This document shows positions 1 to 7,639 of a stretch of 20,114 bases of DNA, piece by piece. The stretch is taken from NCBI GenBank assembly GCA_016937035.1, contig JAFGWS010000116.1:1-20114 (forward strand), written 5' to 3'. This stretch comes from Pontiellaceae bacterium. GTDB lineage: Bacteria; Verrucomicrobiota; Kiritimatiellia; Kiritimatiellales; Pontiellaceae. The notes under the pieces are model-generated. The model worked only from the letters and a program-made list of their open reading frames with translations, searched no databases and was not told the origin of the DNA. The position numbers and the translations under genes are program-made. Every line of letters begins with the position of its first letter. The stretch's first letter is position 1.

Positions 1-22
1 CGACGTTGTTTGTGATCTGCAT
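1..22 (-). CDS. Start of an unidentified gene, cut by the window edge
   Basis: Reading the minus strand, an ATG at 22-20 follows a near-perfect Shine-Dalgarno sequence (AAGGAGG, positions 28-34) at five bases. The frame then reads M-Q-I-T-N-N-V to the window edge. It lies 211 bp beyond the fucU stop on the same strand, so it is either the next gene of the sugar operon or the first gene of its own transcript. Seven residues cannot identify a family. The strength and spacing of the ribosome binding site are the whole case for calling it real. Confidence 0.6.
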
Positions 23-57
23 GATATCCTCCTTGATGATGCAGTTATGTTTCAATC

Positions 58-79
58 GAGCAAGCTTCCTTGCCTGCTC
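58..79. repeat. REP-like 22-bp hairpin repeat, copy 1
   Basis: GAGCAAGC and GCCTGCTC form an imperfect 8-bp stem around TTCCTT. The same 22-bp unit, with three substitutions, recurs at 9396-9417. Copy 1 lies in the gap between fucU and the gene starting at 22. I see no convincing promoter in the rest of this 211-bp gap (23-233). Confidence 0.55.
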
Positions 80-233
80 ATCGCCGTACCGGACCCTCCG
101 ACACTATCAGCGACACCATCTCTATCGGCAACTTGAGCAGAGAACTTAAATTGAATCACCTCATCGGCACTTTTTTCCGCCAAACACAGATTTCACTCAA
201 ACCAGCGGTCCTAAAAACAGGGTTAAGCGCACA

Positions 234-668
234 CTACCCAATCGGTGTAACCCCCTTTTTCAGGATAATATTACCGTATTTGGCCGTGGTCCCCGTGACG
301 ACGCAGGCAAAGGCCTTTTCGGCACGATCGTAAAACTCAAAGCGTCCGATGCGCTTCGGGGCGGGCGCCGACGGCGCATGCTTGCGGATTGCGGCCATGT
401 AGTCGGCCTCCAGCTGCGGATCAAGCTGGTCGCCCTCGACCGCCGCCATCATGATCAGCGGATCGGAGTAGCTGTCGAGTTCGAACAGCGGGATGATCCC
501 TTCGAGCAGATCCGGAATCTGCAGGCCGTCGCCGCGCAGTACGTTTTTCGGGCAAAAGGTGTGTCCCGGGAAATGGGCGTCGGAAAGGACGATTTCATCG
601 CCGTGCCCCATCTCGGCGAGAATTTTCAATAGATCAGGGCTGATAATCGGGTTAATTCCTTTGAGCAT
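234..668 (-). CDS. fucU: L-fucose mutarotase (RbsD/FucU family)
   Basis: This 144-residue protein matches the usual FucU length. It opens with the family's [15 protein letters not shown] block, then MGHGDE with the conserved histidine at residue 22 and SDAHFPGH with Asp30. Later come [16 protein letters not shown] and a C-terminal [10 protein letters not shown]. FucU interconverts the alpha and beta anomers of L-fucose (and some other sugars), presenting the anomer the next enzyme needs; it is cytoplasmic and decameric in characterised members. The gene is the last of the ABC operon in this window, 17 bp after the permease stop. RbsD, the ribose pyranase homologue, is the main alternative. 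The similarity to E. coli FucU as I remember it is high along the whole length, so FucU is favoured. Confidence 0.9.
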   Translation of the reverse strand: MLKGINPIISPDLLKILAEMGHGDEIVLSDAHFPGHTFCPKNVLRGDGLQIPDLLEGIIPLFELDSYSDPLIMMAAVEGDQLDPQLEADYMAAIRKHAPSAPAPKRIGRFEFYDRAEKAFACVVTGTTAKYGNIILKKGVTPIG

Positions 669-685
669 GTTCAGTTCCTATTAAA

Positions 686-1666
686 TTATGCGTCACGACG
701 GGTTGCCAGCTGGTCGGCAGCAACCGCCAGAATGATAATGAGACCGATGGCCACGAGCTGCCAGTTGGTCGAGATCCCGCAGAGCGTAAGGCCATTGCGA
801 AGAAACATGATCAGCAGAGTCCCGATGATCGTTCCGACCATCGAGCCTCGACCACCGCTAGGGGAACAGCCGCCGATAATGACTGCCGCAATAATGTCGA
901 GTTCGAGAGCCAGACCGGCCGTCGGTTGCGCAGAGCTGGCGCGGGAGGTGGTGATCATGGCCGCCAGCCCAACCAGCGCCCCGGTGAGTGAATAGACACA
1001 CACGAGTACGCGATTGACGTTTACGCCCGCGTGGAACGCAGTCTCCACACTGGAACCGATGGCGTAGGTGTAACGGCCGAACCGGGTGTACTTGAGAACA
1101 AAACCTACAGCAACCAGAACCAGAATCATCAGGATGACCGAGACGGGAATATTCAGGATCTTCCCCGTGTCCAATGCCGTGAAACTGGATACCGGCATCG
1201 GCTTCCCGTCATTCATCAGCAGCGAGATGCCCTTGAATATACTCATGGCACCCAACGTAACAATAAACGGGGCCAGCTTGAGGCGGGTAATCAAGGTGCC
1301 GTTAAGCGCTCCCACCACCGCGCCGATCACGACGCTGACCAAAATGCCGCCGAACATTGCCCCAGCGGATAGATCCACATTGGATGCGGTCGTAATCTGC
1401 TCCCACGAAGCGCCGGAAAACTTGAGCATGGCCAACGCGCCGACCATGCCGCACATGCCCATCATGGTGCCGACCGAGAGATCAATGCCGGCGGTAATGA
1501 TCACAAAGGTCATACCAGCCGCCATGATCATATTCACACTGGAACGGCTTAGCACATTGGTCAGGTTTTCCTTGGTCAGGAATTCGTTCGGGACTAGGAA
1601 GGTCCAGAGCGAAAAGATAAAAATCAGGGAACAGAACGGCAGCATTTGTTTTGCGAATTTATTCAT
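686..1666 (-). CDS. Sugar ABC transporter permease (RbsC/BPD_transp_2 family)
   Basis: This 326-residue, very hydrophobic protein has the RbsC-type pattern: an N-terminal membrane helix (about residues 8-28), MTFVIITAGIDLSVG at about 53-67, AAVIIGG near 260, and further helices to the C-terminus. It forms the transmembrane channel of a CUT2-class importer for monosaccharides, working with the ATPase encoded just upstream. The two genes overlap by four bases (ATGA, 1663-1666), which suggests translational coupling and a fixed stoichiometry. Substrate cannot be read from the permease. The neighbouring mutarotase argues for L-fucose or another hexose or deoxyhexose rather than ribose. Length is normal and no defect is visible. 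Confidence 0.9.
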   Translation of the reverse strand: MNKFAKQMLPFCSLIFIFSLWTFLVPNEFLTKENLTNVLSRSSVNMIMAAGMTFVIITAGIDLSVGTMMGMCGMVGALAMLKFSGASWEQITTASNVDLSAGAMFGGILVSVVIGAVVGALNGTLITRLKLAPFIVTLGAMSIFKGISLLMNDGKPMPVSSFTALDTGKILNIPVSVILMILVLVAVGFVLKYTRFGRYTYAIGSSVETAFHAGVNVNRVLVCVYSLTGALVGLAAMITTSRASSAQPTAGLALELDIIAAVIIGGCSPSGGRGSMVGTIIGTLLIMFLRNGLTLCGISTNWQLVAIGLIIILAVAADQLATRRDA

Positions 1667-3171
1667 AATCCATTATCCTCCACGGCAGCAACGTGCATCA
1701 CCTTCTCCGGCGAGGTTTCCGCAGTGACAAAGTTTCCAACAATACGTCCGCGGCGCATCACGAGGATTCGGTCGCAGATTCCAAAGAGTTCAGGGAGTTC
1801 AGACGAGATGACCAGCTGGGCCTTGCCCTGGAGCGCCAGCTGGTTGATGATCGTGTAGACTTCCTTCTTGGCCCCGACATCGATCCCGCGGGTCGGCTCG
1901 TCGAAAATGATGAACTCGGCATCGGCCATCAGCCACCGCGCCACCAGCAGTTTTTGCTGGTTCCCGCCGGAAAGGGAACTCGCCGGGGCATCGGGACTTT
2001 CCCACTTCACCTTTACCTTCTGGCCCAACTGCTCGCAAAGCTCCCGCTCCTCGACGAGCTTCAACAGGGTCTTCATGCCGATGCGCTCATAGTTCGGCAA
2101 CGTAATGTTCCAGCCGCACGGCAGACCGGCGCAAAGCCCGGTGCGTTTGCGGTCCTCGGTAAGCAGCGCCATGCCCTTCTTGATCGCATCGGACGGATGG
2201 CGGATATCCAGTTGCTGCCCCTTGAAGTGAATCTGTCCGGCAGTGGGACGAACCACACCAAACAGTGCCCGCGCCGTTTCGCTGCGCCCCGCCCCGACCA
2301 GTCCGGCCATGCCGACCACCTCGCCCTTGCAGACCTCGAACGAAACATCGTCGACTCCTTCTTCGGAAGAAAGCCCATTTACTTCCAGACAAACTTCGCC
2401 GACCTTAATATCGCGCGCCGGATAAAAATCCTTTAGTTCGCGGCCGACCATATGATGGATGACCTGGTTCACATCCAGGTTTTCGCGCGGCTCGGAACAG
2501 ACCACGACACCATCGCGAAGAATGCTGATATCGTCGGAAAGATCCATTACCTCTTCCATCCGGTGCGAAATGTAGATAATGGTCAGGCCGCGCTCGCGCA
2601 ATTCACGGACAATCTTGAAGAGATTCCGTGCTTCGCCTTCCGACAACGACGATGTAGGCTCGTCCATGACAATGATCTGGGCATTACGCATCAGCGCCTT
2701 CAGCAACTCCACGATCTGGCACTGCCCGGGCGTCAGAGAGCTGATCTGCGCCTCCGGATCAAGTCGGAAGCCATACTGGTCGCACAGCTCGCTCGTCTTC
2801 TGGATCATGGCCGGGGCATCGATCCGGAATGGAATGGAAGACATGATTTCGCGGCCGAGGAAGACGTTTTCGTAGACCTTCATGTGCTCTGCGAGATCCA
2901 GCTCCTGATAGAGCATCGAAATCCCCTCCTCGATCGCCTGTCCCGGCTCGGTGAAACGCTGCGGCTCTCCATGAATATGGATCTGGCCCGTGTCGGGCAT
3001 GTAGACGCCGGAGAGCACCTTCATAAGCGTGGACTTTCCCGCGCCATTCTCGCCGCAAAGCGCATGCACGGTTCCCGGACGGACCGCGAAGGTGACATCC
3101 TTCAACGCCTGAACGGGACCAAAGCTTTTCGAGATGTGCTCCATGCGGAGCGAATAGGTCGGTGCCGTCAT
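1663..3171 (-). CDS. Sugar ABC transporter ATPase, tandem two-domain (RbsA/MglA type)
   Basis: The 502-residue protein contains two ABC cassettes, as in RbsA, MglA and AraG. The first has an intact Walker A (GENGAGKST, residues 40-48), a divergent signature (LTPGQ, 146-150) and Walker B (IIVMDEP, 166-172). The second has the degenerate P-loop normal for this family (GLVGAGRS, 290-297, lacking the lysine), a canonical LSGGNQQK signature (400-407) and IIFDEPTRGID (421-431). It energises CUT2-type monosaccharide import at the cytoplasmic face. The gene starts two bases after the binding-protein stop and overlaps the permease by four. Family is secure; substrate is not shown by the sequence. Confidence 0.93.
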   Translation of the reverse strand: MTAPTYSLRMEHISKSFGPVQALKDVTFAVRPGTVHALCGENGAGKSTLMKVLSGVYMPDTGQIHIHGEPQRFTEPGQAIEEGISMLYQELDLAEHMKVYENVFLGREIMSSIPFRIDAPAMIQKTSELCDQYGFRLDPEAQISSLTPGQCQIVELLKALMRNAQIIVMDEPTSSLSEGEARNLFKIVRELRERGLTIIYISHRMEEVMDLSDDISILRDGVVVCSEPRENLDVNQVIHHMVGRELKDFYPARDIKVGEVCLEVNGLSSEEGVDDVSFEVCKGEVVGMAGLVGAGRSETARALFGVVRPTAGQIHFKGQQLDIRHPSDAIKKGMALLTEDRKRTGLCAGLPCGWNITLPNYERIGMKTLLKLVEERELCEQLGQKVKVKWESPDAPASSLSGGNQQKLLVARWLMADAEFIIFDEPTRGIDVGAKKEVYTIINQLALQGKAQLVISSELPELFGICDRILVMRRGRIVGNFVTAETSPEKVMHVAAVEDNGL

Positions 3172-3173
3172 CG

Positions 3174-4157
3174 TTACAACCCCAAGGCCGATGGAAATTC
3201 CTGCTTCAACTGCTCGATGCTGTCGCGGTCCGCCACCATGCTCGGAATCGGGACCATCTTGGGATTGGTTTCCCCGTTGATCGCCTTCACGACCAGTTGC
3301 ACGCCTTGGTAACCGATCTCGTACGGATTCTGAACGATCAGCGCCTCGACTTCGCCCTTTTCGATCCCTTCAACCAGAACCTTGTCCGAATCAAATCCGA
3401 TCATGACCACCTTGCCCGCCAGTCCGACGCTTTGCAGCGCCTTGTAGGCACCGACCGATGTGGGATGGTTTACCGCAAAAAGTCCATCAACGTTGTCGCG
3501 ATTACGCAGCATCATGTCAGCGGTCTTCTGGCGGCTGTCTTCCACCGTCCCGAGCGTGAACTGCTCGTCGATGATTTCAATATTGGGAAACTCTGCTTCA
3601 AGCGTCTCGACAAAGCCGGCGGTACGGGCATCGGTCGATGCCGAATTCTGGACAAACTTGGTAAGAATTACATTACCCCGACCATTGAGCTTCGCGCCCA
3701 TGATACGGGCCGCCGTGGCTCCCCCCTCAACATTGTCGGTAGCGGCAAAGGAGGAATAGTATTCCTCGTCGACGCCAACCGCGGAATCAATGATGACGCA
3801 GGGAATCCCTGCGTCATAAACTTTGGTAACCGGACGCGCAAGTGCCTGATAATCATTAGGGGCAAGCACTAGGCCGGCGACATTCTTGGCCATGGAATCC
3901 TCGACCGACTGAATCTGTTTTTCGCGGTCGCTTTCCTGCTCCGGCCCGGTCCAGAGAATCTCATAGCCCAGTTCTTGGGCGGCCTTATTTGCCCCTTTAT
4001 GAACCACTTCCCACCACATACCTGCGGTTCCTTTCGGAATCACGGCAATAATGTTCTTATCGCTTTGCTTATGACTCAGCTTTTTTATCACTCCGCCGAC
4101 AAACAGAATGGCCGAAATGCCGAGTATAGCTGCTACGCCCCAGTTGCCCTTGGTCAT
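3174..4157 (-). CDS. Periplasmic sugar-binding protein (Peripla_BP_4, RbsB-like)
   Basis: This 327-residue protein has an N-terminal hydrophobic helix (about residues 8-26) followed by KKLSHKQSDK, then the type I periplasmic-binding fold. Recognisable blocks are IIAVIPKGTAGMWWEVVHKGA, VAGLVLAPND, GIPCVIIDSAV and the hinge-side VVMIGFDSD. It would capture the sugar and deliver it to the permease. There is no lipobox cysteine and no clear signal peptidase I site after the helix, so it may stay tethered by its N-terminal helix rather than being released. It is immediately upstream of the ATPase (2-bp gap) and 15 bp after the dehydrogenase stop. The substrate is inferred only from fucU. Confidence 0.88.
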   Translation of the reverse strand: MTKGNWGVAAILGISAILFVGGVIKKLSHKQSDKNIIAVIPKGTAGMWWEVVHKGANKAAQELGYEILWTGPEQESDREKQIQSVEDSMAKNVAGLVLAPNDYQALARPVTKVYDAGIPCVIIDSAVGVDEEYYSSFAATDNVEGGATAARIMGAKLNGRGNVILTKFVQNSASTDARTAGFVETLEAEFPNIEIIDEQFTLGTVEDSRQKTADMMLRNRDNVDGLFAVNHPTSVGAYKALQSVGLAGKVVMIGFDSDKVLVEGIEKGEVEALIVQNPYEIGYQGVQLVVKAINGETNPKMVPIPSMVADRDSIEQLKQEFPSALGL

Positions 4158-4172
4158 CGAGATCCCCCTCCC

Positions 4173-5282
4173 TTATTTTGGAAGCTCTTCATCAAAACAT
4201 ACCGCCACCTTGCCGCACGTTCCACTGTTCATCAATGCATAAGCCTCCGGGGCCTGCTCCAGCGCAAAACGGTGCGTAATCAAATCGGCGGGATGGATGT
4301 TCCAGCGGACCAGCCGTTCGACCAGCTCCTCCATGCGCCACAGGTTGGTAACCCAGGAACCAAACATCGTTTTCTGGTCGTGGATCATATCGCGGCTCGG
4401 CGCAAAATCCGGGCTCATCAGGCCGCCTTCGCCGATGAGCACAATCTTGCCCCATTTGCGCGTGGCCTGAACCGCCGTCAACCGGGCATGCATATTGGCC
4501 GAACATTCCACAGTCTTTTCGCAGCCCATGCCGCCGGTCAGCGCAAGGACCTCCTTCACGTTGTTCGGCCCGGCCTTCAGGACGGTATCAAACAATTTAA
4601 TGCCGCTGCCCTTGCGCAGTTCCAAGCCCTTGGCAATTTCAACACGCTGATCAACCGCTTCGATCCCGATAATGTTGGAAGCCCCCATGGCGCGGCAGAG
4701 CATCGCTGCCGCCAAACCGACCGGACCGAGGCCGGTAATCAGCACCGCGTCGTTGCCGGACACGCCAATCTTTTCGAGACCTTCATAGACCGTGCCGAAG
4801 CCGCAGGCCACCTGAGCGCCGTCAGCGTAGGTGAGCTGTTCGGGAAGCATGACGAGATCCTTTTCCTCGGCGACGATGTACGGCGCCATTCCGCCGTGGC
4901 GCTGCCAGCCGTAGGCCTTGCGGTATTTTTCACTCGTACAGGAAATCATATAACCGCGACGGCAGTCATTGCAGAGACCACAGCCGGAAATATGATAAAT
5001 CACCACGCGATCACCTTCTTTGAAGTGGCGGGTTCCCGGTCCGCACTGGACGATTTGTCCGCTCGGCTCGTGCCCGGCGATCATTCCCGGCTGATAGCCT
5101 TCGGGCCCTTTGCCGAGATGCTCGTTATAGATGCAGCGGATATCGGATCCGCAGATGGTCGAGGCCTTGGTCCTGACCAGCACCTCGCCGTGCTTCAGCT
5201 CCGGAATCTCGTATTCTTTAAACTCAACGGTACTGTTGCCGGGGAGATAAGCTCCGGTCATCGTTTTCGGTATTTCAAACAT
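4173..5282 (-). CDS. Zinc-dependent medium-chain alcohol/sugar dehydrogenase
   Basis: The chosen start (ATG at 5282, product MFEIPKTMTG...) gives 369 residues and is preceded by AAGGAG at good spacing. An in-frame ATG 48 bases upstream would overlap the reductase gene and lacks this support. Catalytic-zinc ligands are visible (C44 in TICGSD, H71-E72 in GHE). The structural-zinc loop is complete (C101, C104, C107, C115) and a Rossmann motif GLGPVG lies at 184-189. The protein is an MDR-family NAD(P)-dependent dehydrogenase like threonine, sorbitol or galactitol dehydrogenases. Within this operon it probably oxidises or reduces a sugar-derived alcohol. Its exact substrate cannot be assigned. 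Confidence 0.9.
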   Translation of the reverse strand: MFEIPKTMTGAYLPGNSTVEFKEYEIPELKHGEVLVRTKASTICGSDIRCIYNEHLGKGPEGYQPGMIAGHEPSGQIVQCGPGTRHFKEGDRVVIYHISGCGLCNDCRRGYMISCTSEKYRKAYGWQRHGGMAPYIVAEEKDLVMLPEQLTYADGAQVACGFGTVYEGLEKIGVSGNDAVLITGLGPVGLAAAMLCRAMGASNIIGIEAVDQRVEIAKGLELRKGSGIKLFDTVLKAGPNNVKEVLALTGGMGCEKTVECSANMHARLTAVQATRKWGKIVLIGEGGLMSPDFAPSRDMIHDQKTMFGSWVTNLWRMEELVERLVRWNIHPADLITHRFALEQAPEAYALMNSGTCGKVAVCFDEELPK

Positions 5283-5310
5283 GATATTCTCCTTATTTGG
5301 ACACACAAAA

Positions 5311-6354
5311 TTATCGTGCAATCGTGCCATCGAGATCCCAGAGATCTTCCCAGCTTTTACTCTCTTTCCATAGAAAAACCTGTCCTTTGATCAAGCGACA
5401 ATTGCGATCAATCATGCTGAGGTCTTCCATTTCCTCCTGGGTTAACGGAGCCATCAGCGCCGTTTTCAAGTTGGAGGTATACTTGCTCCGCTTGGTCGAG
5501 AACGGGATAACCACGAGTCCGCGTTGTAAAGACCATTTAACGCAGATAATCGCCGGGTGAACACCATATTTTCCCGCAATTTTAACAATGACCGGATCTT
5601 CAATATCCACCGTGTCGTCTTCTGTGCGGTCGCGTTCCGGACGCGCCGGAGAACCAATCGGACAGTAACCGATGGGCTGAATATTGTTTTTTATCAGATA
5701 GTCGAATAATTCAGGCTGTTGAAAATGCGGGTGACACTCCATTTCGTTGACGACCGGCTTAATGCGGCAATCCCGAAGGAGCAGCTCCATTTTCGGAATC
5801 GTCATGTTAGAGGTACCGATACTTTTTACGAGACCCATGTCGACCAGCTGTTCCATCTGCACCCAGGTCTTCATGTAGTCTTCGTGAATGTATGGCTTGG
5901 AATCCGGACTTCGTGACTCAACGGAACATCCCGGCGGATGAAAATTCGGGAACGGCCAGTGGACCAGATAGAGATCAAGATAATCCAGCTGAAGATCGGC
6001 CAGCGACTGCTTGCACGATTTGATGACATCGCCTTCACCATGCATGTCGTTCCACACCTTGGACGTGACGAACAGCTCTTCACGCGGAACGCCGCCCGCC
6101 AAAATCACCTTGAGCGACTCGCCGATCTCCTTTTCGTTGCCGTAGACCGATGCGCAATCAAAGGCACGCTGGCCGAATTCGGCCGCGCCAAGTACCGCGT
6201 CGGCAATCTCTTTCGCCGTGTAGGTATCGGAACCGAAAGTCCCCATACCGAGCACGGGCATTTTTTTCCCGTTATTAAGCGTAACAGAGGGAATGGTGGT
6301 CGGATCAATTGCATCCGGTGCCTTCTTAAATGTGGTCTGTTCAACATTGACCAT
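5311..6354 (-). CDS. Aldo/keto reductase
   Basis: This 347-residue protein has the complete AKR catalytic tetrad at canonical spacing: Asp66 (FDCASVYGNE), Tyr71, Lys99 (TSKVWN) and His132 (LVHWPF). The C-terminal half has the family's GTSNM, NEMECHP, YCPIGSP and IPFSTKRSKY blocks, the last contributing to NADP(H) binding. It reduces aldehydes or ketones, or oxidises a sugar, in the cytoplasm. It is the first gene of the minus-strand operon, 28 bp before the dehydrogenase, with an AAGGAC ribosome binding site. Some AKRs act as sugar 1-dehydrogenases, so an oxidative fucose-type route is possible, but that is inference from context. Confidence 0.9.
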   Translation of the reverse strand: MVNVEQTTFKKAPDAIDPTTIPSVTLNNGKKMPVLGMGTFGSDTYTAKEIADAVLGAAEFGQRAFDCASVYGNEKEIGESLKVILAGGVPREELFVTSKVWNDMHGEGDVIKSCKQSLADLQLDYLDLYLVHWPFPNFHPPGCSVESRSPDSKPYIHEDYMKTWVQMEQLVDMGLVKSIGTSNMTIPKMELLLRDCRIKPVVNEMECHPHFQQPELFDYLIKNNIQPIGYCPIGSPARPERDRTEDDTVDIEDPVIVKIAGKYGVHPAIICVKWSLQRGLVVIPFSTKRSKYTSNLKTALMAPLTQEEMEDLSMIDRNCRLIKGQVFLWKESKSWEDLWDLDGTIAR

Positions 6355-6426
6355 AATATGCAGTCCTTTTGTTGTCTGTATGCTGACCGTCGCGTCTACA
6401 CCATCACTTCACAACGGATCGCAATG

Positions 6427-6455
6427 AAAGTAACATCGGATGGATAATACGCCAA
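6427..6455 (-). promoter_or_regulatory. Candidate promoter of the sugar operon
   Basis: On the minus strand TTGGCG (6455-6450) is followed after 17 bases by TACTTT (6432-6427). This is a weak sigma-70-like match about 70-100 bp before the reductase start. A weak core promoter directly next to the repeat array at 6456-6491 is what an AraC-activated promoter would look like. Predicted by eye only. Confidence 0.3.
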
Positions 6456-6491
6456 TGACTATACTTGACTATATAATGGATATATATGACT
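6456..6491. promoter_or_regulatory. TGACT(ATA) repeat array, candidate AraC-family operator
   Basis: TGACTATA occurs at 6456-6463 and again at 6466-6473, and a third TGACT at 6487-6491. The start-to-start distances are 10 and 21 bp. Ten bp fits two helix-turn-helix units of one AraC monomer in successive major grooves; 21 bp is the familiar spacing of AraC half-sites. The array touches the candidate -35 of the divergent sugar operon and overlaps a TATAAT (6472-6477) facing the regulator gene. Confidence 0.45.
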
Positions 6492-6518
6492 CTGAACGGG
6501 CTCCCGAGAGCTGTTCAG

Positions 6519-6531
6519 CGTTCACTGAACG
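6519..6531. promoter_or_regulatory. Perfect 13-bp palindrome in the araC-type leader
   Basis: CGTTCA-C-TGAACG is a perfect dyad 22 bp before the regulator start. A looser CTGAAC (6492-6497) / GTTCAG (6513-6518) pair sits just upstream. It could be an operator or an RNA hairpin in the leader; the sequence does not decide. Confidence 0.4.
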
Positions 6532-6552
6532 AATTTTAATAAAGGCATTATT

Positions 6553-7431
6553 ATGAGCGAAAAATCGGCTCCTTTCATTTCTACGCAAGTTACATCCGGA
6601 GAATATTGCTATCTAAACATGACCCCGGAGAACGATGCCGAAGCGGTGGTGGTTTGCGGCGGACGCGAGCAATGTTCGGCGGATTACCGCATCGAACGCA
6701 GAGCCTTCACTTATAACGCCATCGAATTTGTCTCCGCCGGGAAAGGGACCCTTCTGATGGAGGGCGAAAGCTACGAGCTGCGCCCGGGCATCGTCTTCTG
6801 CTACGGCCCCGAAACCCCGCATACCATCGAAACCGATCCCAACACCCCATTGGTTAAGCATTTTATCGATTTTACCGGCAAAGAACTCGTCCGGCTGATC
6901 GACATCACCATCCTCGGCAAGGGAATTCCCCTCTACACCTCGCGGCCTTTCCGGCTGCGCAATATCTTTGAAAACATGATTGAGGCCGGTAACACGCCGA
7001 GCCGCAATCGCAATGCGCAGTGCCTCCTGCTGCTTAAAATGCTCATCCTGACCATCGACGACACGGCCATCGACACCCACAGCGCCGCTTCGCTGGCGTG
7101 GCAGACGTATCTACGCTGCCGTCAGCATATCGAAGCAAACTTTCTGCAGATTGAGTCCGTCGAGGATGCCGCATCGCAGTGTAATATCGACAAAGCCTAT
7201 CTCGCCCGCCTCTTCAAACGGTTCACCGAAGAGTCGCCCGGAAAGCTGCTCGTACAGCTTAAAATGAATAAGGCCGCCGAACTGCTGGGCAACCACAACA
7301 TGCTCGTGAAAGAGGTGGCCAAAGAAGTCGGCTATATCGATCCCTACCACTTTTCGCGCGTCTTTAAGCGGGTCTACGGCATTCCGCCCGAAACCTTCAG
7401 CCATGCGGCGCGCCGGCATGGCTTGATTTAA
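6553..7431 (+). CDS. AraC-family transcriptional regulator
   Basis: The 292-residue protein has an N-terminal cupin-type sensing domain (about residues 25-115, with SAGKGTLLMEGESYELRPG and CYGPETPHTIE). A C-terminal double helix-turn-helix follows: first HTH at about 203-223 (SVEDAASQCNIDKAYLARLFKR), second at about 252-272, ending in the diagnostic GYIDPYHFSRVFKRVYGIPPE. It starts after TAAAGG at suitable spacing. It is divergent from the sugar operon, so the simplest reading is that it senses the imported sugar or a derivative and activates that operon, possibly with autoregulation. Ligand unknown. Confidence 0.93.
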   Translation: MSEKSAPFISTQVTSGEYCYLNMTPENDAEAVVVCGGREQCSADYRIERRAFTYNAIEFVSAGKGTLLMEGESYELRPGIVFCYGPETPHTIETDPNTPLVKHFIDFTGKELVRLIDITILGKGIPLYTSRPFRLRNIFENMIEAGNTPSRNRNAQCLLLLKMLILTIDDTAIDTHSAASLAWQTYLRCRQHIEANFLQIESVEDAASQCNIDKAYLARLFKRFTEESPGKLLVQLKMNKAAELLGNHNMLVKEVAKEVGYIDPYHFSRVFKRVYGIPPETFSHAARRHGLI

Positions 7432-7523
7432 GCAAACGGAGAAAACACGGAGCATAAATTTTATTATAGGTTATTAGGTTGCATACCGATGAGATGGGCG
7501 TATACATGCCCGTTCGTTTTACA

Positions 7524-7543
7524 GAACCGCCTTTAAACGGTTC
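7524..7543 (+). terminator. Weak hairpin, possible terminator of the AraC-type gene
   Basis: GAACCG / CGGTTC form a 6-bp stem around CCTTTAAA and are followed by ATTTT. The U-tract is short, so termination is uncertain. The element lies 92 bp after the regulator stop. Confidence 0.3.
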
Positions 7544-7564
7544 ATTTTCGGGGCCAATTTCTTG

Positions 7565-7627
7565 CGATGGGCGCGGGAGGGGTTGCCCTGACTTTACCCG
7601 CAGAGCCGCTGTGCGCTTTGCCCATCG
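7565..7627 (+). promoter_or_regulatory. Hairpin in the DEAD-box helicase leader
   Basis: CGATGGGC (7565-7572) pairs perfectly with GCCCATCG (7620-7627). Beyond a 3-base bulge, GCG (7573-7575) can pair with CGC (7614-7616). The 3' arm ends two bases before the ribosome binding site (GAGAGGA, 7629-7635) of the helicase gene at 7640, so folding could affect translation initiation. Confidence 0.4.
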
Positions 7628-7639
7628 TGAGAGGATACC

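Noticed and set aside
1693..3312. Long plus-strand open frames opposite the ABC ATPase gene
   Set aside because: The minus-strand ATPase has all expected motifs; these frames are shadows with His/Arg/Gln-rich translations.
3975..5390. A 471-codon open frame on the plus strand opposite the dehydrogenase gene
   Set aside because: It is antisense to a dehydrogenase with intact zinc and NAD motifs, has no ribosome binding site and its translation resembles no protein; it is a codon-bias shadow.
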